A stretch of DNA of 64,000 nucleotides from Beijerinckiaceae bacterium (GCA_021324915.1 JAJPIC010000012.1:124001-188000), one strand, 5' to 3'. Shown: positions 1 to 9,029, numbered from the stretch's first letter. The notes: generated by a model not told the origin, from the letters alone. Translations and numbers: made by a program.

Positions 1-609
1 GGGCTTCATCCCGGGCACGGCGGCTGCGACGAGATGGCGAATCGCCTTGGCGACCGAGACGTCGTCGGGCGTCTCGGTCCGCACGACGACCGAGGCGGAA
101 GGGGGTTCGCTCTCGCGCCGGAACGAGCCGTCGTCGGGCATGACGAGATGTACGCGCGCCGCCTTGACCGGGCGCATCAATTGGATCGTGCGCGCCAATT
201 CCCCTTCGAGCGCCCGCACCCGCGTCACCTCCTGCATGAAGGAGGTGAGGCCGAGCGAGCCGAGCTTGTCGAACAATTCATTGCCCGCGTCGGGATTGTT
301 CGGAAGCCCTTTTTCGGCGAGCAGCATGCGCGCCTGCGCCGTCTCGCCATAGCGAACATAGATCGAGCTCCCGTCCGAGCTCAGATCGAAATCGATATTC
401 GCTTCTTTGAGGGCCTCGGCGATCCGGCTCACGTCTTGCCGATCGAGTCCGCCGTAGAGCAGCTCGACCGAGGGCCTGCTGAGATAATAGCCGGCCAGTC
501 CCGTGATTGCGAAGACGGCAAGGCCGATCACGGCCAGCCCGACGAGCCGTCGCGCTCCGAGCTTGGCAAGATTCGCCCAGATACGCTTCGCCTGATCGAG
601 CGCCGTCAT
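1..609 (-). CDS. fliF: Flagellar MS-ring protein FliF, N-terminal part (runs off window)
   Basis: FliF forms the MS ring in the inner membrane, the base on which the C ring and export gate assemble. The 203 visible codons start with ATG at 609. They show a short cytoplasmic N-terminus, one membrane segment (about residues 22-45), then the ring-building motif domain, including LLYGGLD, the VRALEGELARTI stretch and VHLVMPD, all typical of the FliF/YscJ family. The C-terminal part, including the FliG-binding tail, lies beyond base 1. It is the last gene of the leftward flagellar series, downstream of flagellin and separated from it by a terminator, so it probably has its own promoter in 610-675. 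Confidence 0.93.
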   Translation of the reverse strand, partial: MTALDQAKRIWANLAKLGARRLVGLAVIGLAVFAITGLAGYYLSRPSVELLYGGLDRQDVSRIAEALKEANIDFDLSSDGSSIYVRYGETAQARMLLAEKGLPNNPDAGNELFDKLGSLGLTSFMQEVTRVRALEGELARTIQLMRPVKAARVHLVMPDDGSFRRESEPPSASVVVRTETPDDVSVAKAIRHLVAAAVPGMKP

Positions 610-675
610 CCCCTTCCCCGCCCAAAGCTTTGTGCAATGTGCGGCGCCAAGCTTGCCTGGAGATTGCCCCGGACG

Positions 676-708
676 CGAAAACGGCTCCGCCCGGCAGAGC
701 GGAGCCGT
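676..708 (-). terminator. Rho-independent terminator downstream of flagellin
   Basis: A perfect 10-bp GC-rich stem (ACGGCTCCGC / GCGGAGCCGT at 681-690 and 699-708) with an 8-nt loop lies just past the flagellin stop. On the minus strand it is followed by TTTT. This fits a highly transcribed monocistronic flagellin gene isolated from fliF. Confidence 0.8.
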
Positions 709-731
709 CCTTCAGAATTTCTACGCGGCTC

Positions 732-1634
732 TTAGAGGCCGAAGAGCTTCAGGATCATCTGGGTGTTGGAATTGGCGATCGCCAAGGCCTGAACGCCCAG
801 TTGCTGTTGCACTTGGAGAGCCGAGATCTTGGTCGAAGCCTCATTCATGTCCGCATCGACGAGAGAGCCGACGCCAGCCGTGAGCGAGTCCGTCAGGTTG
901 GAGATGAAATTCTGCTGGGAGGTGACGTTGTTCTGATCGGCGCCGAGCGTGCTCGCCGCGGTGGTGAGCGAGGTGATCGCCGATTGGACGTCCTTCAGCA
1001 TGTTGCTGATGTCGCCGGCGGTCGCCGAAGTGACGCTGAGCGTCAGGATCGAGGCGGAGGTATAATTGGTCCCCTTGGCACCGAGGACGCCCTGGGTGGC
1101 CGTCGTCGCAGCCGTCTCGAACAATTGGGTGCTCGAGGTATTGACCGAAATATAGCTCGCGCCGGTCAATTGGTTGTACGACGCCAAAAGCTGAACGTTG
1201 CCGCCGGTCGTATCGAGGAAGTTCACGCCATTGAACACCGACGAGCCGCCGATGCTGATGAGCTGCTGCTGCTGCTCGCTGATCATCGATTGCACGTTCG
1301 CAAGGTCGCTGGTCGATCCTTCCGAAGCGTAGCTCAGCGCGGTCGTGAGGTTCTGCTGGAGGCCGTTCATCACCGAGACGACCGAGTTCAGCGCCGCGCT
1401 CATAGTCGAGAGCAGCGAAGAGCTTTCCGAGAGAGAAGCGGAGACGGCGTTCAGCGAGCCGACCTGCGAGCTCATCGTGGTCGCGATCGACCAATAAGCG
1501 GCATTGTCGGCGGCTGTGGCGACCGACTTACCGGTCGAAACCTGGTTTTCGTAGGTGGCAAGACTCTGCTGGGTCTGATTGAGCGCCAGAAGGGCGGTCA
1601 TCGCAGACGTATTTGTAAGGAGGCTGTCGGTCAT
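732..1634 (-). CDS. flaA: Flagellin
   Basis: This is the filament subunit, exported through the flagellar type III system. The protein is 300 aa, short for the family. It keeps the conserved N-terminal D0/D1 helix (LTNTSAMTALLALNQTQQSL, STGKSVATAADNAAYWSIA) and the C-terminal D0 helix (ALQVQQQLGVQALAIANSNTQMIL), with a small Ser/Thr-rich centre. Such short flagellins are usual in rhizobia. It starts with ATG and is flanked by a strong terminator downstream and a 172-nt gap upstream, so it is probably transcribed alone. The symbol follows rhizobial usage; fliC would be the enteric name. Confidence 0.95.
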   Translation of the reverse strand: MTDSLLTNTSAMTALLALNQTQQSLATYENQVSTGKSVATAADNAAYWSIATTMSSQVGSLNAVSASLSESSSLLSTMSAALNSVVSVMNGLQQNLTTALSYASEGSTSDLANVQSMISEQQQQLISIGGSSVFNGVNFLDTTGGNVQLLASYNQLTGASYISVNTSSTQLFETAATTATQGVLGAKGTNYTSASILTLSVTSATAGDISNMLKDVQSAITSLTTAASTLGADQNNVTSQQNFISNLTDSLTAGVGSLVDADMNEASTKISALQVQQQLGVQALAIANSNTQMILKLFGL

Positions 1635-1806
1635 TGTATGTCCCTAGGGTTGGCCGGGTTTTGGGGACATACCGGATTTGCGCCGGTACGACAGGGCGGC
1701 GTAATGCCTTTGGGCGGCTGCGGCCCAACCTGGCGTCGTGAGGAACCGTAACCCGCAAAGCTTACCGGAAACTTAACTTTCTTTCCGCGCAGGCCGAAAG
1801 GAGCGC

Positions 1807-2556
1807 TTAAGAAAAGGACCTCACGAGACTGCCGATCAAAAGGTTCCATCCGTCGATAAGAACGAAGAATAAGATCTTGATCGGCAATGCGATGACCGAC
1901 GGCGGAAGCATCATCATGCCCATCGACATTGTCAGGGTCGAGACGATCATGTCGATGACGAGGAACGGCAGCGCGATCAGAAAACCCATCTCGAAGCCGC
2001 GCCGCAATTCCGAAATCATGAAGGCCGGAATGAGGATCCGCAGCTCCACTTCGTTCTTCTCCTCTTTGGGCTTGAGCTGTTCGGGCGCGAGGTCCTCGAA
2101 CAATTTGAGGTCCTTGTCGCGAACCTGCCGGAGCATGAACTGGCGGAACGGCTCGACGATCTTGGGAAAGGCGTCCTTTTCCGAGATCGTATTGTCCATG
2201 AGCGGCTTCATCCCATCCTGCCAAGCCTGATCGAAGGTCGGCGCCATCACATAAAAGGTCATGAACAAGGCGAGGCTGATGAGAATGAGATTGGCCGGCG
2301 TATTCTGCAAGCCGAGGCCCGAGCGCAAAAAGGAGAGCGCGACGATGAGCCGGGTGAAGCTCGTCACCATGATGAGGAGGCCCGGCGCGATCGAGAGCAC
2401 GGTCAAGAGCGCGATGATCTGAATGATTCTCGCGGCGGCACTGCCTCCGCCTTGCGGGATCAAAGTGCCGAGGTCCGGCGTCTGAATGGCGGTTTGCGCC
2501 AAGGCCGCCGTCCCGGAGACGAGCAGGAAAGCGATAACGAGCAGCGCTTTCTTCAC
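1807..2556 (-). CDS. fliP: Flagellar export-gate protein FliP
   Basis: FliP is the pentameric core of the flagellar type III export gate in the inner membrane. The 249-aa protein has a cleavable signal peptide (about residues 1-20) and the family core: TSFTRLIVALSFLRSGLG, then a periplasmic domain with ELRILIPAFMISELRRGFEMGF, and C-terminal membrane segments. The length is normal. The start is GTG inside the GTGA overlap with the fliL stop, which indicates translational coupling. Confidence 0.96.
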   Translation of the reverse strand: MKKALLVIAFLLVSGTAALAQTAIQTPDLGTLIPQGGGSAAARIIQIIALLTVLSIAPGLLIMVTSFTRLIVALSFLRSGLGLQNTPANLILISLALFMTFYVMAPTFDQAWQDGMKPLMDNTISEKDAFPKIVEPFRQFMLRQVRDKDLKLFEDLAPEQLKPKEEKNEVELRILIPAFMISELRRGFEMGFLIALPFLVIDMIVSTLTMSMGMMMLPPSVIALPIKILFFVLIDGWNLLIGSLVRSFS

Positions 2557-3032
2557 TGAACGACCAAGGTTTGAATGATGAGCTCGTGGACGCGGCCTTG
2601 CGAGCGAATCTCGGCGCGCTCGGTCAAGTCCTCGCGCAGATGTTGCAGTCCGCTCGCGCCGCCGATCTCCGAGACCGTCACCGTCTTCATGAAGCCCAGA
2701 ATGTCGTTGGCGATCTCGGCCGCCATGAGCTCCGGTTTGCGCGACGGTTCGTCGTCGATGACGATCGAAGCTTGCAATCGCACCCAGGAATCGACCGGAT
2801 CGGCGAGATTGGTGATGACCGGCGGAAGATCGATGAGCCGGGTTTTGGAAGCGGCCGCCGGGTGCATATCTTGGAGATTGTGGCGCGCCATGGCGGCGAG
2901 CTCGATCCCCGCGCCGCTGCCGAGCGCGGTGGCGATGATGCTCAAGCCGGCGATCGTCGCAATCCAGTGAAGTCTGGACGGGCCGGCGGGCGGCGGCGGT
3001 GGCGGGGCATCTTCAGAGAGATCGTCGACCAT
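2553..3032 (-). CDS. fliL: Flagellar basal-body-associated protein FliL
   Basis: FliL surrounds the stator in the inner membrane and modulates motor torque. The 159-aa protein has a short Pro-rich cytoplasmic head, one membrane helix (about residues 22-45) and a periplasmic FliL domain with PPVITNLADPVDSWVRLQASIVID and the C-terminal LTERAEIRSQGRVHELIIQTLVVQ region. It overlaps fliP by 4 nt. The methyltransferase gene lies 36 nt upstream. Confidence 0.9.
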   Translation of the reverse strand: MVDDLSEDAPPPPPPAGPSRLHWIATIAGLSIIATALGSGAGIELAAMARHNLQDMHPAAASKTRLIDLPPVITNLADPVDSWVRLQASIVIDDEPSRKPELMAAEIANDILGFMKTVTVSEIGGASGLQHLREDLTERAEIRSQGRVHELIIQTLVVQ

Positions 3033-3068
3033 GATCGGATTTTCTTGTCATCGGACCGCGCCCGATCC

Positions 3069-3890
3069 TCAAGACGCGAGGCGCTCCTGCTTGACGGCCA
3101 GGACTTCCATGCAGACGCGATAGCGCTCGCTTACACGATATTTGATCGGCCGGAATCCATGCTCTTCGAGAAGAGCGTGAAGGCGCTTGCGACTGAAATT
3201 GTGATAATGCTCGATCTCTCCCCAATAGGGATTGGCCTTGTTGGCATCGAGCAGCCGCCACACCATGTTGTCGATGTTCGGCATGGACAGAAACAAGACA
3301 CCATCCGGCTGCATGAGCCGATGCGCCGCCGCGAGCGCCGGCTTCGGATAGGGCATGTGCTCGAGCACGTCGGCCATGCTGATCACGCTGAATCTGCCGT
3401 TCGTGGCAAGATCGGCGAAATCCATGCAATAGGCTTCGTAGCCGAGGGCCCGGAGCGTCTCGACATTGGCCTTGCGCAGATCGATTCCGACGGGGCGAAA
3501 GCCGAATTCCTCGGCCGTGAAGAGCAGCGATCCGTTGCCGAAACCGACATCGAGCCAATCGCCGAGATCCGCTTGCTCCCCGATCCATTGGACCATTCGA
3601 GCGGAGACCGCGCGTTGACCCTCGATATCGTGGCCGACCGTCTGCCCGATCTGTGTCCGCCCGAAGATGAGGTTGAGTGCCGATTCGTCGAAATAGCCTT
3701 CGGTGAACACATGCGCGCAATCGGCGCATCCGAGCCAGGTCATGTCGGCGGGAATCTCCGGCCGATAGAGCGGATGCTGCGAACAATCGGCGCGGCGAAC
3801 GATGCGGAGATCCTTCCCGCTGCAGAGCGGGCATGAGTCATAGAGGATCCGAGCAGAGGTCTCGGCCTGTCCCGCTTCCAATAGCTGCAT
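3069..3890 (-). CDS. Zinc-ribbon class I SAM methyltransferase within the flagellar cluster
   Basis: The 273-aa protein has an N-terminal CxxC...CxxC pair (Cys20/23 and Cys55/58), suggesting a small zinc ribbon. A Rossmann methyltransferase domain follows, with motif I LDVGFGNGS (about 113-121), the acidic VGIDL strand and a VISMADVLEHMPYP motif typical of Methyltransf_11/23 enzymes. It lies between flgH and fliL in the same direction with gaps of 39 and 36 nt, so it is probably cotranscribed. The substrate is unknown. Candidates are a flagellar protein, or a sugar or lipid precursor; related ribbon-type enzymes often act in glycan synthesis. It is not FliB-like. Confidence 0.85.
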   Translation of the reverse strand: MQLLEAGQAETSARILYDSCPLCSGKDLRIVRRADCSQHPLYRPEIPADMTWLGCADCAHVFTEGYFDESALNLIFGRTQIGQTVGHDIEGQRAVSARMVQWIGEQADLGDWLDVGFGNGSLLFTAEEFGFRPVGIDLRKANVETLRALGYEAYCMDFADLATNGRFSVISMADVLEHMPYPKPALAAAHRLMQPDGVLFLSMPNIDNMVWRLLDANKANPYWGEIEHYHNFSRKRLHALLEEHGFRPIKYRVSERYRVCMEVLAVKQERLAS

Positions 3891-3929
3891 CTTGCCCCCG
3901 AATCTGCGGCGCGAACCGCCCCCAAGCCG

Positions 3930-4628
3930 CTACAACGGCTTGAAGCGATCCCAGATCTGCTGCCCGACCGCCGGCTGCTGCACTTCCATGATTCGGCCGC
4001 GACCGCCATAGGAGATGCGCGCCTCGGCAATTTTATCGTAGGCGACCGTATTGTCCTTCGATATGTCGCGCGGCCGCACGATGCCGGCGATATTGAGGAC
4101 GCGTAGCTCGTAATTGACGCGTACCTCCTGCGAGCCGCTGATGACGAGATTGCCGTTCGGCAGAACGTCCGTGACGACTGCGCCGACCGACAATTGGATC
4201 TTTTCCGAACGGTCGATCGTGCCCTGCCCCTGCGTCGACGACGAAGACGTCGTGTCGACCTGCGGATACCATTGGGTTTGCGAAGTCGCCTGCTGCAATT
4301 GATAATTAAGCCCGCCCTTGATCTCGGAATTCATCGCGCGATCGGTCGAATTGCCGAAGCTCGCGCTATCGTTGATGCCGATGTGGACGGTGATGACGTC
4401 GCCGATCTTGGCGGCGCGCGGATCGCTGAAAATATTCGACGGATTGCCGTCCCAGATCGAAAAGCGCGAGGGATGCTGGTTGGGCATATAGACCGCGGTC
4501 GCCACCGGCGCGACGTCCGTGTAGAGCCCCGTACCGACCGGCGTCATCGAGGGCTCGCGCCCGATGTCTTTGAGGTCGCCGGCGCAGGCCGCGAGCGGAA
4601 GAGCGAGGAGAACGAAAAGGCGTCTCAT
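3930..4628 (-). CDS. flgH: Flagellar L-ring lipoprotein FlgH
   Basis: FlgH forms the outer-membrane L ring around the rod. The 232-aa protein has a lipoprotein signal with lipobox LAAC (Cys15). The family core follows: DPRAAKIGDVITVHIGINDSA, a variable linker, then IQLSVGAVVTDVLPNGNLVISGSQEVRVN and the RPRDISKDNTV motif. The ATG overlaps the motE stop by 1 nt (TGATG), so translation is coupled to motE. Confidence 0.95.
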   Translation of the reverse strand: MRRLFVLLALPLAACAGDLKDIGREPSMTPVGTGLYTDVAPVATAVYMPNQHPSRFSIWDGNPSNIFSDPRAAKIGDVITVHIGINDSASFGNSTDRAMNSEIKGGLNYQLQQATSQTQWYPQVDTTSSSSTQGQGTIDRSEKIQLSVGAVVTDVLPNGNLVISGSQEVRVNYELRVLNIAGIVRPRDISKDNTVAYDKIAEARISYGGRGRIMEVQQPAVGQQIWDRFKPL

Positions 4629-5278
4629 CAGGATTTCTTTCCGTCGGCAGTGGTCATCGTGCCGAGCATCGTATTGGTAAGATGGGCGGCTTTGGTCGGA
4701 TCCATTTCGCCCAGAATGGCGCTGGCGGCGCGCGAATTCAGCTTGACGAGAACAGCGGCCGCCAGGTCATCGTCCATTGCCGCGAGTTCCGCCGCCGCCG
4801 CTTCAGGCGCCATTTTTGTGTAGATCGAGACGATATCCTCCTGGACGTATTTGAGCGCTGCGTTGCGCTTGTTGAGCCAGGTCTCGTATTCAGCGGTCTT
4901 TGCCTCCAGTTCGGCAATCCGCTGCTTCAGTCTGTCATCGAGATCGTTGAGCTTGGCGGCTTCCCAGGCGACGCGCGCCGCGCTCGCCGCACCGGCGTTG
5001 TTGGTGCAGAATTGCCGAATTTCCGGCAAAATCCGCGCAGCCGCGGAACGTGCAGCCGCGGCTCGCGCAAGGGCCGGCTCGACCTTCGTCTTCTGCTTTG
5101 CCTCGATCGGCGGATCGGCTTGAGCCGCTTGAGGGGCCTGAGTGGCTTGAGCGGATTGGCTAGCTGGCGCGGCATCGGCCCCCGCCGACGGCGTGGCCTC
5201 CGCGGAATGGCTCGCGCTCGATCCAAAGACCGCCAATCCGAAGATTGCGAGCGCGAGCCGGAAAGTGAAATGCCGCAT
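4628..5278 (-). CDS. motE: MotE-like periplasmic flagellar protein (MgtE-N fold)
   Basis: In Sinorhizobium, the gene at this position between flgI and flgH encodes MotE, a periplasmic chaperone for the stator-associated protein MotC. I chose the internal ATG at 5278 because it opens a clear signal peptide (MRHFTFRLALAIFGLAVFG); an upstream in-frame start at 5335 would add 19 residues before it. The mature part has an Ala/Gln-rich low-complexity region, a coiled coil (about 115-155, LDDRLKQRIAELEAKTAEYE), and a C-terminal MgtE-N-type helical domain (MAPEAAAAELAAMDDDLAAAVL...). No motC or motB is in the window, so the partner must lie outside it. Confidence 0.82.
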   Translation of the reverse strand: MRHFTFRLALAIFGLAVFGSSASHSAEATPSAGADAAPASQSAQATQAPQAAQADPPIEAKQKTKVEPALARAAAARSAAARILPEIRQFCTNNAGAASAARVAWEAAKLNDLDDRLKQRIAELEAKTAEYETWLNKRNAALKYVQEDIVSIYTKMAPEAAAAELAAMDDDLAAAVLVKLNSRAASAILGEMDPTKAAHLTNTMLGTMTTADGKKS

Positions 5279-5438
5279 CTGATGGTCCGCCGCAGACAAT
5301 GCGCTCGGCGCTATGCGCCTTGCGCTTCGGAGCACCTTTCTGGGACACTGCGCGAGGAAGCTTGTGCCGGGCTGATTGCGGCTCTTGGAGCGCGAGGCTC
5401 TTGAAATCGGCTCGGCATCGCGCTTTAGGTTTTTGATC

Positions 5439-5480
5439 GAGCAAGATCTTTTCGGAAAATACTGAACGTTTTTCCGGCTC
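5439..5480. repeat. Possible degenerate REP-type palindrome between motE and flgI
   Basis: The 204-nt gap between the motE start and the flgI stop contains GAGCAAGATCTTTTCGGAAAA followed by a partly complementary TTTTTCCGG segment. This resembles a decayed copy of the GAGCATGATC...-type palindrome seen at 29496-29541. It could also act as a weak hairpin behind flgI. Confidence 0.35.
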
Positions 5481-5482
5481 GC

Positions 5483-6574
5483 CTATTCCACGACGAGGTC
5501 GGCCTGCAAGGCGCCGGCGCTCTTGATCGCCTGCAGGATGGCGATGATTCCCTCGGGCTTGACGCCGATCTGGTTCAAGCCAGCGACCAAGGTTCGCAGA
5601 TCCGTGCCGTGCACGATTCGCATCAGCCCGTCAGGCTGATCGACATCGACTTGCGTGCGCGGAACCACCACGGTCTTGCCATGCGAGAATGGCGCGGGCT
5701 GCGAAACGACCGGCGTCTCGGTGACCCGCACCGTGATATTGCCGTAAGTCACGGCGACCGTCGAAATCTGCACGTCCTGGCTGATGACGACGGTGCCGCT
5801 GCGCGCATCGATCACGACACGCGCTGGCATGTCGGGCTCGACCGTCAATTCGCCGATCTCGGCCATGAAACGCGCCGAATCGACCGGCGCGACAATCGAA
5901 ATCGAACGCTGATCGCGCTGATACGCCACTGTCCTGCCGTAGCGCCCTCTCGTATAGGCATTGATAGCCTCGGCAACGCGCTCTGCCGTGTTGAAATCCG
6001 GATTCTTCAGTTCGAGGGTGAGCGGACCGACATCGGCGAGTTGGCCGGGAACTTCACGCTCGATCAAAGCGCCATTGGCGATTCGCCCGGCGGTCGGCAC
6101 GTTTTCTGTGACGCTCTCGGCCTGCCCCGAGGCCGAATAGCCGGACACGGCAACTTGGCCCTGTGCGATCGCATAGGTCTGACCGTCAACGCCCTGGAGC
6201 GAGGTCAAGATCAACGTGCCGCCCATGAGCGAGGTTGCATCCCCCAAGGAGGAGACGGTTACGTCGATGCGCGTTCCCGGTGTCGAGAAAGGCGGCAGAT
6301 CGGCGGTCACGAGCACCGCTGCGACATTGCGCGTACGCATGGAAGTGCCGCGCACGTTGATTCCCATCCGATCGAGCATCGACTCGAGCGATTGCTGAGT
6401 GAATGTCGCATTGAGCAGCGTGTCGCCGGTGTTCTGCAGACCGACGACGAGCCCATAGCCGAGGAGTTGATTGTCGCGCACCCCCTGCAGCGACGAAATA
6501 TCCTTGATGCGCACCAGAGCCTGCGCGCTGCAGGCCGCGAGACATAAGGCGAGGACGAGACAGAGGCGCAGCAT
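5483..6574 (-). CDS. flgI: Flagellar P-ring protein FlgI
   Basis: FlgI builds the periplasmic P ring that acts as rod bushing. The 363-aa protein has a Sec signal peptide and the highly conserved family sequence: RIKDISSLQGVRDNQLLGYGLVVGLQNTGD, then NVAAVLVTADLPPF and GTRIDVTVSSLGDATSLMGGTL, and a C-terminal LVAGLNQIGVKPEGIIAILQAIK segment. The length is normal. The ATG overlaps the flgA stop (TGATG), so flgA and flgI are coupled; FlgA is the chaperone for P-ring assembly. Confidence 0.97.
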   Translation of the reverse strand: MLRLCLVLALCLAACSAQALVRIKDISSLQGVRDNQLLGYGLVVGLQNTGDTLLNATFTQQSLESMLDRMGINVRGTSMRTRNVAAVLVTADLPPFSTPGTRIDVTVSSLGDATSLMGGTLILTSLQGVDGQTYAIAQGQVAVSGYSASGQAESVTENVPTAGRIANGALIEREVPGQLADVGPLTLELKNPDFNTAERVAEAINAYTRGRYGRTVAYQRDQRSISIVAPVDSARFMAEIGELTVEPDMPARVVIDARSGTVVISQDVQISTVAVTYGNITVRVTETPVVSQPAPFSHGKTVVVPRTQVDVDQPDGLMRIVHGTDLRTLVAGLNQIGVKPEGIIAILQAIKSAGALQADLVVE

Positions 6575-7074
6575 CAGCCGCCCACTCGCACCGATCCGTC
6601 CGACTGGACTATGCCGGAAATGGTTATGCCGCTATCGAGATTGCGCACGGAGATGACTTGACCGACGCCGCCCGATTGGAGCGCGGCCGCGTAGGTTTCG
6701 ATGACGAGCCCGTCCTGTTCGAAGATCACGCGCACTTTCGCCCCATTGGTTACCGCATCGGGACTGCCGACGGCATTGATGGGAATCGGCAGCCCCGGCA
6801 AGAGCGTTCGGCGCGCGATCTTGCCGACGAGCGCCGCATGCGAGCCGATGGCCGAGCCGCGAACCGGCGAATCTTCCGGGTAGTCGCGGTCGACGAGCAT
6901 CTGATCCTTGATCGTATCGCCGGGATAGATCACGATGGCCGGGACAGGCAATGGATCGGCGGCGTAAGCCGGCCCACCGGCGATGAGAAGGCCCAAAGCG
7001 CCGAGCAGAATCCCGGCGGCTTTCTTTTCGCGTTCGACGTGTCGAAAGACGCTCAATTTCCAGATCGAGAGCAT
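6574..7074 (-). CDS. flgA: P-ring assembly chaperone FlgA
   Basis: FlgA is a periplasmic chaperone that binds FlgI during P-ring assembly. The 166-aa protein has an N-terminal membrane or signal segment (about 20-40, ending AYAADPL). An SAF-type domain follows, with GDTIKDQMLVDRDY, the LVGKIARRTLLPGLPI motif and the conserved end GQVISVRNLDSG. It is short, lacking the extra N-terminal domain of enteric FlgA, as is usual in alphaproteobacteria. It starts 6 nt after the flgG stop. Confidence 0.93.
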   Translation of the reverse strand: MLSIWKLSVFRHVEREKKAAGILLGALGLLIAGGPAYAADPLPVPAIVIYPGDTIKDQMLVDRDYPEDSPVRGSAIGSHAALVGKIARRTLLPGLPIPINAVGSPDAVTNGAKVRVIFEQDGLVIETYAAALQSGGVGQVISVRNLDSGITISGIVQSDGSVRVGG

Positions 7075-7080
7075 GTTCCG

Positions 7081-7872
7081 TCACCCCAGGTTTTTGGTCA
7101 GCGTCTGCTCCATCTGATCGGCAGCCTGAACGACCTTCGAGTTCATCTCGTAAGCACGCTGCGCGGTGATGAGGTCGGTGATCTCCTTCACCGGATCGAC
7201 GTTGGAGGCTTCGAGATAGCCTTGCGAGATCGTGCCGAAACCAGGATCGCCCGGGACGCCGGCGATCGGCTGGCCGGAAGCTTCCGTGGCTTGAAAATTA
7301 TTATTGCCGACCGGAAGAAGACCGCCCTCGTTGGCGAAATTCGCCAGCGTCAATTGTCCGATCTGCTGAGGCTGCGTTTGACCGGCCAGGGTCACGGAGA
7401 CGATCCCGGTCTGATTGACGGTCACGCTCAGCGCATTCGACGGGATGACGATCGCGGGACTGATCAGATAACCGTCCTGGGTGACGAGCTGGCCATTGGC
7501 ATTCGTCGAGAGGTCTCCCGCGCGCGTATAAAGAATTGTGCCGTCGGGGCTTGTCACTTGAAACCAGCCGCGGCCGGTGATCGCGAGATCGAGCGGATTG
7601 CCCGTGTTGTTCAGCGTGCCCTGGATCTGCAGATTGCGCACGGCGGCGGTGCGCACGCCAAGGCCGACCATCGCCCCTTCCGGAACGGTTGCATTCTGCC
7701 CTCTGCTCGAGACGCCGGGCAAATGTTCGGGCTGGTAGATGAGATCGGTGAATTCCGCCCGCGACTGGCGAAAGGCCGTCGTATTGATATTGGCGATATT
7801 GTTGGCGATCACCTCGACGTTCAAGCTCTGAGCCGCCATACCGGTTGCCGCGATGGAAAGCACTGTCGACAT
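7081..7872 (-). CDS. flgG: Flagellar distal rod protein FlgG
   Basis: FlgG forms the distal rod crossing the P and L rings. The 263-aa protein shows the rod/hook N-terminal motif ([23 protein letters not shown]), the FlgG-specific [28 protein letters not shown] region and the C-terminal helix ([24 protein letters not shown]). Length and domain order are canonical. It lies 10 nt downstream of fliE. Confidence 0.97.
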   Translation of the reverse strand: MSTVLSIAATGMAAQSLNVEVIANNIANINTTAFRQSRAEFTDLIYQPEHLPGVSSRGQNATVPEGAMVGLGVRTAAVRNLQIQGTLNNTGNPLDLAITGRGWFQVTSPDGTILYTRAGDLSTNANGQLVTQDGYLISPAIVIPSNALSVTVNQTGIVSVTLAGQTQPQQIGQLTLANFANEGGLLPVGNNNFQATEASGQPIAGVPGDPGFGTISQGYLEASNVDPVKEITDLITAQRAYEMNSKVVQAADQMEQTLTKNLG

Positions 7873-7882
7873 TCTTGATCCC

Positions 7883-8212
7883 TCAAATCGCCATTCGGCT
7901 TATTTCTTGATAGGCCGAGACGACCTTGTCGCGGATCGCGACGACGGTCTGCACTGCCTGCTGCGCATCGAGCACCGACTTTACGACGTCCTGGACCGAC
8001 GCTTTGCCCTCGAGACCCGAGATCGCCGTTGCCTCGCCGGCATTTAGCGTGTTCACCGCCCCGCCGGCGACTTGCGCCAGCACCGAGCCGAAGTCCGCAG
8101 CTTCGGCGGGAAGCGGCGCGACAAATCCGCCGGCGGTCTGAGCGACAGCCGAGACCCCGCCCGCGATCTGCGTGCTTACCGAGCCCACGAGAGAAGAGAG
8201 AGCGCTTATCAT
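7883..8212 (-). CDS. fliE: Flagellar hook-basal body protein FliE
   Basis: FliE links the MS ring to the proximal rod. The roughly 109-aa protein has an Ala/Gly-rich N-terminus and the conserved C-terminal FliE motif ([35 protein letters not shown]). I chose the ATG at 8212, which overlaps the flgC stop by 1 nt; a GTG directly before it (8215) would also be possible. Confidence 0.93.
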   Translation of the reverse strand: MISALSSLVGSVSTQIAGGVSAVAQTAGGFVAPLPAEAADFGSVLAQVAGGAVNTLNAGEATAISGLEGKASVQDVVKSVLDAQQAVQTVVAIRDKVVSAYQEISRMAI

Positions 8213-8631
8213 CACGAGTTCTTCAGAAGATCGACTGTCATGTTGTAGAGCTCCCGGCTTTGCTTGATGACCTCTATATTGCCGGTATAGGAGCGATTGG
8301 CTTCTCGCATATCGGCGAGCTCGGTAATGAGATTGACGTTCGGCAGCTTGACGAAGCCGCGGCTGTCGGCCGCCGGATTGCCGGGATCATATTCGACATG
8401 GAACGGAGAACGGTCGTTGCCGACATTGTCGACCTTGACCAGATCGGCGCCGGTCGCGCGATCGACCTCGTCGGCGAAGGTCACGACCTTGCGCGTATAG
8501 GGGTCGGCACCAGGGGTCGAGCCGGTCGATTCGGCATTGGCCATGTTTTCGGAAATGATCCGCATCCTGATCGAATGCGCTTCGAGACCGGATGTGGCTA
8601 TCTGAATTGACGCATCGAGCGGATCGATCAT
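8212..8631 (-). CDS. flgC: Flagellar proximal rod protein FlgC
   Basis: FlgC is a proximal rod subunit. The 139-aa protein has the rod N-terminal helix (QIATSGLEAHSIRMRIISENMANAEST), the central YDPGNPAADSRGFVKLPNVNLITELADM motif diagnostic for FlgC and the C-terminal NIEVIKQSRELYNMTVDLLKN helix. It overlaps flgB upstream (ATGA) and fliE downstream, so the flgB-flgC-fliE block is translationally coupled. Confidence 0.97.
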   Translation of the reverse strand: MIDPLDASIQIATSGLEAHSIRMRIISENMANAESTGSTPGADPYTRKVVTFADEVDRATGADLVKVDNVGNDRSPFHVEYDPGNPAADSRGFVKLPNVNLITELADMREANRSYTGNIEVIKQSRELYNMTVDLLKNS

Positions 8632-9029
8632 GTTGAGCTCTTGAGGCTGAGCGACATCATCTGGTGAAACGCCTTCACGATACCTGTATTCATCGCATAC
8701 ATTCGGCTGACTTCGTTCGCCTTCAGCATCTCATGTTCCATGCTGACCGAATTGCCCGAAAGGGTGACCTCCCAGGGCTGCTCGTCCTTTCCCGCCGCGG
8801 ATTCGACATCGAGCGGATCGTTGCCGATCTGCCGCGGATTGTCGGTCGCAAGCTGGAGCGAAGTCTGCTGATAAACGCTGTCGAAAGGCGCGACATCCTT
8901 CGCCGCATAGCCGGGGGTATTGGCATTGGCGACGTTTTCGGCCACGACGGCTTGGCGGACCGCAAGCCAACGCGCCTCGCTCGCGGCAAGATCGAAAAGA
9001 TAAACCGGCTCTATGCTCGTATCCGCCAT
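8628..9029 (-). CDS. flgB: Flagellar proximal rod protein FlgB
   Basis: FlgB is a proximal rod subunit. The 133-aa protein has ASEARWLAVRQAVVAENVANANTPGYAAKDVAPF at the N-terminal rod motif and the C-terminal SVSMEHEMLKANEVSRMYAMNTGIVKAFHQMM helix. The length is normal. It begins the flgBC-fliE block, 47 nt after the small unknown flagellar-region gene. Confidence 0.95.
   Translation of the reverse strand: MADTSIEPVYLFDLAASEARWLAVRQAVVAENVANANTPGYAAKDVAPFDSVYQQTSLQLATDNPRQIGNDPLDVESAAGKDEQPWEVTLSGNSVSMEHEMLKANEVSRMYAMNTGIVKAFHQMMSLSLKSST

Noticed and set aside
1762-1776. CtrA-like TTAC-N7-TTAA upstream of flagellin
   Set aside because: One half-site has a mismatch and it is about 128 nt from the start codon. 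Not enough support for a call.
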